Part shown: positions 9,524 to 17,365 of the stretch, piece by piece
How the letters are laid out: each line of letters begins with the position of its first letter
Numbering within the stretch: the stretch's first letter is position 1
Assembly: GCA_965205365.1 (NCBI GenBank)
Contig: CBDBGT010000013.1
Location: 62,001 to 126,000 of the forward strand
Reading direction: 5' to 3'
From: JALZUR01 sp965205365
Lineage (GTDB): Bacteria > Bdellovibrionota > Bdellovibrionia > Bdellovibrionales > UBA1609
Length of the DNA: 64,000 nucleotides
Made by a program: the position numbers and the translations under genes
Notes under the pieces: generated by a model
Databases searched by the model: none
The model's input: only the letters and a program-made list of their open reading frames with translations
What the model was told of the DNA's origin: nothing

Positions 9524-9679
9524 TAAAGCCCCTTAATACCAATTCCATTAAATAATCCTCTAAATTTGTGACCTCTTAACCCTTGGCTGTCTGCCAATTT
9601 AACAGCTCCCTCTTTAAATTCTTCTGAAAAAGTATTGTGCTTTTTTCTAGACTCTGTAGTTTTTTCCTTCTTCTCCATG
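9524..9679 (-). pseudogene. IS3-family orfA relic
   Basis: Read on the minus strand from ATG 9679, the sequence gives an N-terminal EKKEK start, then after a one-base shift in an A-run it gives TESRKKHNTFSEEFKEGAVK, the start of an IS3-type helix-turn-helix OrfA. It stops early. A near copy of the first 45 bp occurs at about 54790-54836. The rest of the 9458-9781 interval holds nothing else I can identify. Confidence 0.6.
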
Positions 9680-9781
9680 CTTTTTTACCACTTTCCTTTT
9701 AGGTTTAGTTCCCATTTAAAAAAGTATCCAGTTTCCTTGAGAAGGCTTATATTCTTATTTTGATATCATGTTTATTAAATC

Positions 9782-11056
9782 CTATTCACTCAATCGTTGT
9801 GATCGTTTCCTAATTATCTTAATAATTTTCTCAAAAATATCGGAAGTTAATCCTTCTTCTTGAAATTCTTTTTTAAGTGCCGTTGCTACATTAACAATCT
9901 TTCCAGACATGGTTTGTATTTGCTTGTTTATAAGAGATTGTGCGGCTTTCGTATTCGGCACCACCCTGCGAAAATGATGTAAATACACATCTTGTGGTTT
10001 ATATTTGCTATGGATTTTCATGGCCATTTTTTCAGACAGATCTGGATAGACAGCCGTACTTAACAAGTCATAAGCAGGTGCTAGCTCTGGTTTATCTTCT
10101 TTGTAAAGAAGCGAGAAGTTCTTACCATGTGCATCTGCATTCCCGATCAAATAATTAAAAATCACAATGTTTAGGAATTTAATCTGATCTAGAGCAGGTC
10201 TTGCTGTATAATTGGCAATCACATTCTGACAATTTAAAATACTAGGGCCACCCTCACGTTCATATTTCATTTCAGGAGCAATGCCCAAAGCCTGACAAAA
10301 ATCTTCCTGGTGAATACGTTTTACTTGGCCGCCTTTGTCTATTTTGCGGTCATACCGCTCAACAAGGTAATAAGGTGTGTCATCAACAAAATGTAGCATT
10401 GCCTCTGGCACATCAATGCCCATAGATTTTGCCAGTTTCATACAAAAAAGTTCGTTGTAAACACTGTCTTGGACACGCTCAATAATCGGCTTTAAAATAT
10501 GCGTTGTGGGCCCACCGCCTTTAATAAGATGGACTTTGCCATCTTTAAGTCCAACAACGAGCTTGTCTTGTGCACCTGCCAAAGACAATCTGTAGCCATC
10601 ATCACCCGCCAGCATAGGGCGGCGTTTAATCAGATCTAAAGTTTCTTTAAGTCTTGCATCATCAAGTGTTTCAATTTCTTTTGCTTCTGCAAAAGGCTTT
10701 TGCTCTTGAGAATAAAGCGCCAATGCGCCTGCACAGTCACCACCAACAATTTTCAGCAGTGCAAACGGGTTTTTCTCTGAAACCCCTAAACACTGGGCCA
10801 AGCGCTTGCGCACAGTTTCTTCTGGCAAAAGACCAGAGAAGAAGGCTTTTACTTTTTTGCCTTTATACCTGCCTTTAAAAAAATCATTGGGCAATGGACT
10901 CAAAGACCCTGTGCTTAAGGGGAGAGAAAGGGATATACCATGGGTAGAATTTTTAAGATAGCCTTGATCATAGGTAAACTCTAAATCCCCGCTTTCATCC
11001 TGTGTTAGTATACCAACAAAATTATCACACAGATAAACATCTAATATACGGCTCAT
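9782..11056 (-). CDS. hipA: HipA-type serine/threonine kinase toxin
   Basis: HipA kinases phosphorylate a translation factor (GltX in E. coli) and cause growth arrest, neutralised by HipB. This 424-residue protein is full length. The N-terminal couple-HipA domain includes FFSGLLPEE (72-80). The core has SLAGAQDKL (158-166), HILKP (186-190), the catalytic loop GNADAHGKNFSL (305-316) and APAYDLLS (326-333), so the kinase appears intact. It overlaps hipB by 4 bp (ATGA). The sequence is visibly richer in G+C than its flanks, which suggests horizontal acquisition. Confidence 0.93.
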   Translation of the reverse strand: MSRILDVYLCDNFVGILTQDESGDLEFTYDQGYLKNSTHGISLSLPLSTGSLSPLPNDFFKGRYKGKKVKAFFSGLLPEETVRKRLAQCLGVSEKNPFALLKIVGGDCAGALALYSQEQKPFAEAKEIETLDDARLKETLDLIKRRPMLAGDDGYRLSLAGAQDKLVVGLKDGKVHLIKGGGPTTHILKPIIERVQDSVYNELFCMKLAKSMGIDVPEAMLHFVDDTPYYLVERYDRKIDKGGQVKRIHQEDFCQALGIAPEMKYEREGGPSILNCQNVIANYTARPALDQIKFLNIVIFNYLIGNADAHGKNFSLLYKEDKPELAPAYDLLSTAVYPDLSEKMAMKIHSKYKPQDVYLHHFRRVVPNTKAAQSLINKQIQTMSGKIVNVATALKKEFQEEGLTSDIFEKIIKIIRKRSQRLSE

Positions 11057-11268
11057 AACTTTATACCATTGGCTTCTATATCTATTCCGAGCATTGCAAC
11101 AACAGTTAAAGCCTTACCAATGTGACAAGATTCTTTTCCTTGCTCCAATTCACGAATAAACCGCACACCAACACTCGTTGTTCCAGCAAGCTGTTCTTGT
11201 GTTAAACCTTGTTTTTTACGAGTTTTCTTGATGATTTTACCAAGTTTTTTAATTTTATTTGCAGACAT
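11053..11268 (-). CDS. hipB: HipB-type antitoxin (XRE helix-turn-helix)
   Basis: The 71-residue DNA-binding antitoxin has an HTH core KTRKKQGLTQEQLAGTTSVG followed by VRFIRELEQGKESC. It would bind HipA and repress its own promoter. It precedes hipA with a 4-bp overlap, the classic order. Operator-like palindromes lie immediately upstream. Short but typical for the family. Confidence 0.92.
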   Translation of the reverse strand: MSANKIKKLGKIIKKTRKKQGLTQEQLAGTTSVGVRFIRELEQGKESCHIGKALTVVAMLGIDIEANGIKL

Positions 11269-11273
11269 ATTTC

Positions 11274-11387
11274 AACCCTTTCGGGATGATTTTAACATAA
11301 AAGACCTTGTTTTCAAGAACATAAACCCGTTCGGGGTTATTCTAACTTTTTCACTCTTTTATTTGCGTTTTCGTCCCCCTTGGGATT
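11274..11387 (-). promoter_or_regulatory. Putative HipB operator array
   Basis: Three similar palindromic blocks lie upstream of hipB at 11274-11288 (AACCCTTTCGGGATG), 11324-11338 (AACCCGTTCGGGGTT) and 11373-11387 (GTCCCCCTTGGGATT), about 50 bp apart. Family knowledge: HipB binds several short inverted repeats upstream of its operon. The assignment here is by position and symmetry only. Confidence 0.5.
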
Positions 11388-11482
11388 CTTATCTTTATAC
11401 TTTCCTTTAAATTGGTTAACAAACTAGACTTCCTCAAAAAAATAAAACACTTTTCTTGGACTTCCCCAAAAAAGTAGACAGA

Positions 11483-12365
11483 TTAGGAAGTTCGTTTTTG
11501 TTGTTTAATTCTGTAATTTAACGGACTCATATAATCAAGTGATGAGTGTCGTCTTTTTGCATTGTACCAAGCTTCAATATAATTGAAGACACAGGCCCTC
11601 ATAGCATCTTCAGTTTCAGGATTTTGTCTGTACACCCATTCTTTCTTAAGTGAACTAAAAAAACTCTCCACATAAGCATTGTCATAACAATTTCCTTTTC
11701 TGCTCATTGATGGCTTGATCTTCTGGTTTCTCAAAAACTTTCTATACGCATCAGACGCGTACTGCACACCACGGTCAGAGTGGAAGATCACCTCTGCATC
11801 TGGATTCGTCTTTTTAATGGCTCCGTGGAGGGCATCCATAACAACTCTAGTGTCCAGCGAGAGGCTCATAGACCAACCCACAACTTCTCTGTTGTACAGG
11901 TCTAAAACCACAGCAAGGTAGACATGGTTGTGCTTTGAGAGCTTCAAATAAGTGATGTCACCAGCTAAAACAGTCCCCCTGGCTTTGTTGGAAGACAGTG
12001 CTCATCTTCAGTTTTAAAAAGTCTGGGGGCTATGGCATGGGCGTGGTTTGAATCTGTAGTCATCACTCTATATTTTTTCTTCAATCTTGCATTTAAGCCC
12101 CCATCTCACCCATGTATTTAGCCACAGTGTTTTCACTGATGAAAACCTCTTTAGTTTTGAGTTCAGCCTAAATTCTAGGGGATCTATAAGTTTGCTTTGA
12201 AGATCTAAAAATAGATCTGATCTCTTTACAGATTTCAGTTTTAGAGTTCAGACCAGATGTGGACTTACTCCTAAGCTTCAACCATTTATAAAAAAAAGGT
12301 CTAGACAACCCAAAGTGCTCTGCTAAAAACTTCACACTCAGTTGATTTTTTAACTTTAAAATCAC
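11483..12365 (-). pseudogene. IS3 orfB transposase, degenerate
   Basis: The part at 11483-11947 is the C-terminal DDE core: KLSKHNHVYLAVVLDLYNRE, HSDRGVQYASDAYRKF, then SRKGNCYDNAYVESFF and the terminal YNAKRRHSSLDYMSP. The part at 12168-12365 is the N-terminal HTH_21 region (FLAEHFGLSRPFFYKWLK...YRSPRI). The stretch between, 11950-12167, encodes the expected linking sequence but with several stop codons and frame changes. It starts at GTG 12365, overlapping the orfA stop. Confidence 0.8.
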
Positions 12366-12463
12366 CTCTGATTTCCAATTTGATCTTTGGAGAATATCGC
12401 AGTGCTTTTTTTTAAAACATCATTGATTAACCTTAGGTTTTTGTTTTCTTTTTTAATCCTTCT

Positions 12464-13522
12464 AACCTGAGTTCGGCGATCTAAGCTACTATCAGAGCGG
12501 TGTTTATCAATTTTTGTTCTTCTGCGCTCCAGTTGATTCTTGGTTTTTTTTCTTGAAATGTATACGCTACAAGCCCTGCAATTATATTAACCATGGCGTT
12601 TGTAGGACTACGGTGTCTAGAGTGCTCTACTTGAGAAATATTTTTAAGCTGATCATTTATGGTCTCAATAACTGAGCGCTTTCGTAAAAGAATTTTATCC
12701 TCCATTTCCATCAACCTATTCTTCATGCCTTTTCTGACGGAAGTGATCAGTTTGACCCCATTTTCAAAAAGCTCATTAAATAACTTTTTTGAAATATAAC
12801 CTTTATCAGCAAACAGCTTTCCCCATAAACCCTCTGCCAACTTAGGAACAGGTTTTCTGTCATCAACATTGCCAGCTGTAATCTGTGCAGATAACAAATG
12901 GCCAAACTCATTGGTGACAATGTGAAGTTTAAATCCAAAAAACCAACCCATTGTAGACTTTCCAACTGCAGCTATGTCTTTGAAAACTTTATTCCTTTTA
13001 ATGCGTTTATTTCTACATACTCTCAGAGGTGTAGAGTCGATAAAATTGATTCCTGTTGACTTTACAAACCGTGATTTTAAAAAAGAACAAAGAGGTATGA
13101 GTGCTGAGGGGATAAGCTCTACAAATCTTGTGTAGCTTACCAAATAAGGGAAGTCCCCTTTGTGATAAGCTCTCAAGTGTAGATAGAATTGCTTGAAGGT
13201 TCTAAATCCACATGGGTGAAATAGAATTAAAATTGATATAACTTCACTTATTGCTAGATTTGAGGGCGTACCTCTAAAAGGCTTTCGATTTTCTAAGGCT
13301 TGTTTTTTATAAACATTTTCATAATGCATACAAAAATCATCGACAGCGCAAAAAACAGTGGTAAGCTTATCTTGAGTCATAAAATTCCTTTTTAAAATTG
13401 CCGTCATTGGCGTTTTTGTTTGAACTAAGGATTTTATGGCTTTTTTTGTTTTCTGGGATTGCAAGGGGCGTCAAAAACTTTAAACACTTATTTTATAAAG
13501 AATGTAACGCCGAACTCAGGTT
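12464..13522 (-). mobile_element. IS982-family element (complete)
   Basis: A 15-bp perfect inverted repeat, AACCTGAGTTCGGCG, sits at 12464-12478 with its complement at 13508-13522. The flanking triplet TCT is duplicated (12461-12463 and 13523-13525). Total length 1059 bp, with one intact transposase gene. Related termini (AACCCGAGTTCGG-type) mark three other IS982 derivatives in the window. Confidence 0.88.
12481..13464 (-). CDS. IS982-family transposase
   Basis: The 327-residue DDE transposase is intact. The first catalytic Asp is in INFIDSTPLRVCRN, the second region is ITAGNVDDRKPVPKL with LFADKGYISKKLF, and the Glu region is RKRSVIETINDQLKNISQVEHSRHRSP. Length and motifs match IS982. It may still be mobile. 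Confidence 0.92.
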   Translation of the reverse strand: MQSQKTKKAIKSLVQTKTPMTAILKRNFMTQDKLTTVFCAVDDFCMHYENVYKKQALENRKPFRGTPSNLAISEVISILILFHPCGFRTFKQFYLHLRAYHKGDFPYLVSYTRFVELIPSALIPLCSFLKSRFVKSTGINFIDSTPLRVCRNKRIKRNKVFKDIAAVGKSTMGWFFGFKLHIVTNEFGHLLSAQITAGNVDDRKPVPKLAEGLWGKLFADKGYISKKLFNELFENGVKLITSVRKGMKNRLMEMEDKILLRKRSVIETINDQLKNISQVEHSRHRSPTNAMVNIIAGLVAYTFQEKKPRINWSAEEQKLINTALIVA

Positions 13523-13801
13523 TCTAAGCTCAGCTTCCATTTCGGCCATTTTTGACTTTTTACATTGAACTCCACCCATGTAGATCCCATTTATCCAGTT
13601 TTGAATAGATTTTTTTGCTACACCTAGTTCAGCAGCAGCCTTCATTACTCCAACTGTCTCAGCTAACTTTACAGCTTCTATTTTGAATTCTTTGTTATAG
13701 TGTTTATGTTTTCTTTTCTCTGACATTTTCTCATCCCTTTCAGCCTCTTTTAGGGCTACATAGGAACTTCCTAATCTGTCTACTATATTTGGGGAGGCTC
13801 A

Positions 13802-14242
13802 GTCGATGATAAAAGTTTCCACGGAGCAAGTCTGTGTGAAGAAACAGGAGAGATTTTTGAATTTAAGTGCAAGCCAACAAATGCAGCACTTTTAACAAAA
13901 CTGAGAAGATTAGAGAAGAAAGGGTTTAAATTGAAAACGTGTTATGAGGCCACCTATATTGGATTTTCACTACACAGATTTTTAGAATCTGAAGGTGTTG
14001 ATAATACAATTATTGCTTCTTCTCTTATTCCAGAACTTGCAAGTGATAGAGTTAAAACAGATCGTTTGGACAGTTTAAAGCTAGCTAAATATTTTGCAAA
14101 AGATCTTTTAACAGCAGTCTATGTGCCAGATTCAGAGGACGAAGAGGTTCAAGATTTTATTAGGAGTAGAAGTTTTTTTAGTAGATCAAAGGTCAGCTTT
14201 AAAAAAACATATTCTATGAGCCTCAAGACGCTACGTACATGA
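13802..14242 (+). pseudogene. IS110-family transposase fragment
   Basis: From 13805 the frame reads DDKSFHGASLCEETGEIFEF, then CYEATYIGFSLHRFLESEGV, IIASSLIP...RVKTDRLDSLKLAKY and VYVPDSEDEEVQDFIRSRS. These are the N-terminal DEDD RuvC-like blocks of IS110 transposases. The 5' end is cut off by the IS3 element. A +1 shift near 14175 (the other frame continues FLVDQRSALKKHIL) and loss of the C-terminal half make it nonfunctional. It ends two bases before the first CRISPR repeat. Confidence 0.8.
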
Positions 14243-14244
14243 TT

Positions 14245-14874
14245 GCTCTGGTTGAAATACAGAATCCCAAATGTTAGAATAAAATATATTACAAGGAGTA
14301 AGGCGTGAACGCTCTGGTTGAAATACAGAATCCCAAATGTTAGAATCTTTAGCGATTACACAGTCGCTAAGACTACGCTCTGGTTGAAATACAGAATCCC
14401 AAATGTTAGAATTTCAATAGAGTTTTACAGTCAAGACAGGCTGCTCTGGTTGAAATACAGAATCCCAAATGTTAGAATAAAATAAATTTATATATGGAAA
14501 AGAAATTAGCTCTGGTTGAAATACAGAATCCCAAATGTTAGAATTTTAAAAAATTCAAGGGACAGGGAGCTACCGCTCTGGTTGAAATACAGAATCCCAA
14601 ATGTTAGAATTAAAAATCAGCATTTTCTAAGCGCAAATTGGCTCTGGTTGAAATACAGAATCCCAAATGTTAGAATTAAAATACATGTGATGAATTTATT
14701 AAAAGAGCTCTGGTTGAAATACAGAATCCCAAATGTTAGAATACTTACACTGTTTACGCCACACTCGAGCAAGCTCTGGTTGAAATACAGAATCCCAAAT
14801 GTTAGAATAAAAAAGGTATGAATATCGACAATTATACTGCTCTGGTTGAAATACAGAATCCCAAATGTTAGAAT
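14245..14874 (+). CRISPR. Type II-C CRISPR array, 10 repeats, 9 spacers
   Basis: Ten identical 36-bp repeats start at 14245, 14311, 14377, 14443, 14509, 14575, 14641, 14707, 14773 and 14839. They alternate with nine 30-bp spacers at an exact 66-bp period. Each repeat begins GCTCTGGTTGAAATACAG and ends CCCAAATGTTAGAAT. The first 24 bases pair with the tracrRNA anti-repeat at 20835-20859, so functional crRNA is read from the plus strand, convergent with the cas genes. No degenerate terminal repeat is seen, so neither end is marked as the old one. By eye, no spacer matches elsewhere in the window. Confidence 0.99.
14252..14280 (+). promoter_or_regulatory. Promoter embedded in each CRISPR repeat (first copy shown)
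   Basis: Within the repeat, TTGAAA (repeat bases 8-13) is followed by exactly 17 bases and then TAGAAT (bases 31-36). TG lies one base upstream, forming an extended -10 (TGTTAGAAT). The same promoter therefore recurs every 66 bp, ten times, with transcription predicted to begin about 6-8 bases into each spacer. Repeat-embedded promoters are established for the Neisseria meningitidis type II-C system; here the assignment is from sequence alone. Confidence 0.7.
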
Positions 14875-14899
14875 CCTCAGCCTTTAAGCCCTTGTTTTC

Positions 14900-14934
14900 A
14901 AAAGAGAATTGGCATATTTAATCTCTTTTTTTTT
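14900..14934 (+). terminator. Terminator between array and cas2
   Basis: AAAAGAGA(A)TT and AATCTCTTTT form a stem around a short AT-rich loop, followed by a run of T (14925-14934). It lies where plus-strand array transcripts meet the minus-strand cas2 end and could stop array read-through. Confidence 0.5.
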
Positions 14935-15255
14935 CTAAAAGAGCAGTAATTGTTTGGGACTAAGCATTTTTTTTACTACACGCCCTTCAAAAGTTTTAAT
15001 ATTTTCATACTGTTTATCTGTAAATACCAGTATATGAACACTCCCTCTGTCCGGGACGTAAGTCGCAATTTTATTATAATAAGTATTTGCCTGTTCTTTA
15101 TCCTTAATATGCCTAAGATAAATAGAAAACTGAGCCATATTAAAACCTAAGTCTAAAAGCTTGTTTCTAAATAAAACTGCAGCTCTTCTCTCTTTTAAAT
15201 CCACAACTGGTAGATCAAACATCACCTGCATCCACAATAGTCTATACCCACTCAT
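14935..15255 (-). CDS. cas2: CRISPR-associated endonuclease Cas2
   Basis: Cas2 forms the core of the Cas1-Cas2 spacer integrase. This 106-residue protein has the ferredoxin-like pattern and the motif WMQVMFDLPVVDLKERR with the conserved Asp, then NMAQFSIYLRHIKDKEQA and VPDRGSVHILVFTDKQYE, typical of type II Cas2. Its start overlaps the cas1 end by 4 bp. Confidence 0.96.
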   Translation of the reverse strand: MSGYRLLWMQVMFDLPVVDLKERRAAVLFRNKLLDLGFNMAQFSIYLRHIKDKEQANTYYNKIATYVPDRGSVHILVFTDKQYENIKTFEGRVVKKMLSPKQLLLF

Positions 15256-16142
15256 AAATTAAATGAAACATCTAAATTAAACTTTCTATAGTCACCATGG
15301 TTAATAGATTCTGAAAAATTATAGCAGTAGTCTTTAAGTGCATTCCTTAAACACTTTAACTCAGAATTATAAGAAACTTCTTTTTCTAAGATTGAAATCA
15401 TCTTTATTTTAGAGTCTTTAGTAAGGTATTCATCAACAATATGATTATATGCGTAGTAATCTACAATTGGTCTAAAGGGTTCCATTAGATCATCAACTAA
15501 ACAAAAAGGGTTCTCTAGATTTTTATGGAAAAGACCTAAACTAGGATTTAAACCTGTAGCTACAGTATACCTTGCAACTGCACTTCTTAGTATAGCATAC
15601 CCATAATTCAAAAGCGCATTAACCCCAAAACCATCAAGTCTTCTTCTAAAATTAATACCAAATAAATTTACCCAATAAATCCTGGCAGCTTGCGCTTCAT
15701 GATTTTGAGCATCACCTTTTTTAACTTCACGAAAATATTTTTCAACAAATTTATTTTCTTTACCATGAGCAAGTAAAACTTGAGATTGGTTAAATATTTT
15801 TTTCTTAACTATTTTTTGCCACATTCGATCTTTTTGGATGTTAGATAGCTCCAGCTGGCTTAAAAACTTTTTCCTACACATTCTATTCCCGACATATGGA
15901 GCAAGAACTCCAAAGGGCATATACACTTCGTTTAAAAATTGAATGCATACCCCTTCATTAAGAAGAGTTGATATAACGGCTGTAGATAAATTTATCTGAT
16001 CACTTAAAATCAATACTCCATGGATATCTGAGATTGGAATCAATACTGATTCTTTTTGTTCTGAAAAAGAAACGCATAAAGAACCTCTTTGTTTTGAAAT
16101 TTTTGTTCCTGGGTTTATAAATTCTAAAATAAAATCTTTCAA
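15252..16142 (-). CDS. cas1: CRISPR-associated integrase Cas1
   Basis: The catalytic subunit of spacer integration, 296 residues, as usual for type II Cas1. Conserved blocks include DIHGVLILSDQINLSTAVIS near the N-terminus, the Glu-containing middle region (QAARIYWVNLFG..), NALLNYGYAILRSAVARY, then GLNPSLGLFHKNLENPFCLV with the catalytic His and DDLMEPFRPIVD with the Asp. It overlaps cas9 and cas2 by 4 bp each, so the three form one operon. Confidence 0.97.
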   Translation of the reverse strand: MKDFILEFINPGTKISKQRGSLCVSFSEQKESVLIPISDIHGVLILSDQINLSTAVISTLLNEGVCIQFLNEVYMPFGVLAPYVGNRMCRKKFLSQLELSNIQKDRMWQKIVKKKIFNQSQVLLAHGKENKFVEKYFREVKKGDAQNHEAQAARIYWVNLFGINFRRRLDGFGVNALLNYGYAILRSAVARYTVATGLNPSLGLFHKNLENPFCLVDDLMEPFRPIVDYYAYNHIVDEYLTKDSKIKMISILEKEVSYNSELKCLRNALKDYCYNFSESINHGDYRKFNLDVSFNL

Positions 16143-17365
16143 AGAATTGGGCCTCCATCTAATACCCTTCCAGTCACTGTTACCCTAACCTTTCTAAAAT
16201 TTCGAACTTTAAACTTGGAAACTGCAACCGTTATCTGCTTATCTGATTCACCTTTAATGGCTTTTTCAATCTCAAGTAAGTGTACCCGTTTTGAAGAACG
16301 CACAAGAGATTTAATTAAATATAAAGTCTCTTTCCCGTCTTTTTCAAAAATCACAGTATCTCCATTACTAACTTTGCATAAAAGCTTTGCTGCCGGATGG
16401 GGTTTAATAAAATTTAAATCTCCCTTATATTTTAGGTAGTCATAACGATGTATAAAAACTGGGCTAATAGTATCACCCTTGTTCGCTTCTGGAACTCTCC
16501 ACAAACAAAGAGCATACGATGTACCTTTTTTATAGTATACATGGTGTTCCTTATTTTTTCCATGTGAAACTTTTAGCATATAACTAGAATGACCCTGACC
16601 AATTTCATTAATATCTTCTTTACACACTTCAAAAATCTTCAATTTTTTTACGCCATAGCTTTTCAAGGAATCAATCCCTGTTTTCTTAGCTATTTCCCTA
16701 ATAGCTATTTCCCTAAATTTAGTAGATACAATTTTTTCAATATCTTTATCTTTTAAATCCTTTATATGTTTTGTAGTAATTAATTTAAAATTTTTCTCTT
16801 CTTCATATTCATTTTTTGGATTATGCAGCCCAAACCCAGTCTGCTCACAAAATGCTTTATTAGCACCATGGTCAACTTTATGAGAAACCACAATATCTTT
16901 AACTTTTTCTTTAACCGTCTCAAAAAAACCAATCCATGGCTCTTGAAATTTAATTTTATCTCTTGATTTTTCAGCAGATTTACTTAATTTTTCAGCAGAT
17001 TCATTTAGAAAACTTCTATCTATTAGGCTCACAATTAGAGCATCAATTGCATGGTGACGGTGGTCATTTCTATTTTTTATATATGAATCACTGATTACTT
17101 CATTTAATCCTAATTTGGCTCTTACAAGGCTTGTCAACCTCCCTGTAGTAACAACAATTTTATTATCTGGAATTATTGTTGATAAGTAGCTTTTTGCAAC
17201 TTTAGAAAGGTAGGATGTATCACTTAATTGCCTTGAAAGAAACTTTTCTTCTCCTTCAAATTTATCCATTGCTTCAGATGAAAAACGCCAAGCCTTAGAC
17301 CCTGACATTTTTTTTGCCCGTCCAAGAATACTCTCCCATTTCACCTCTTCATCACCAAATGCTTC

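Larger units (their letters stand above)
12362..13726 (-). pseudogene. IS3 orfA, interrupted by IS982
   Basis: The 5' part (13726-13523) encodes an HTH protein (YNKEFKIEAVKLAETVG..) up to AELR. The 3' part (12460-12362) continues RIKKENKNLRLINDVLKK..., the OrfA coiled-coil tail. Removing 12461-13522 (IS982 plus one 3-bp duplicate) joins them in frame into a 100-residue protein. The insertion is therefore clean and later than the origin of the element. Confidence 0.85.
11457..13801 (-). mobile_element. IS3-family element, interrupted and decayed
   Basis: Imperfect terminal inverted repeats bound the element. The shared core is TAGACAGATTAGGAAGTTC near 11474-11492, matched in reverse near 13764-13784. 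Ends of the TG...CA type are assumed. It carries orfA and orfB on the minus strand. orfA is split by an IS982 insertion and orfB has several stops, so the element is dead. Its right end abuts an IS110 remnant. A solo copy of the same terminal sequence lies near 59452. Confidence 0.75.

Noticed and set aside
14516..14821. Open frame with a repeated WLKYRIPNVRI peptide
   Set aside because: It is merely translation through the CRISPR repeats; no ribosome site and the 66-bp period explains it.
14245..14874. Self-targeting spacers
   Set aside because: Read by eye, none of the nine spacers matches another part of the window; a genome-wide search could not be done.
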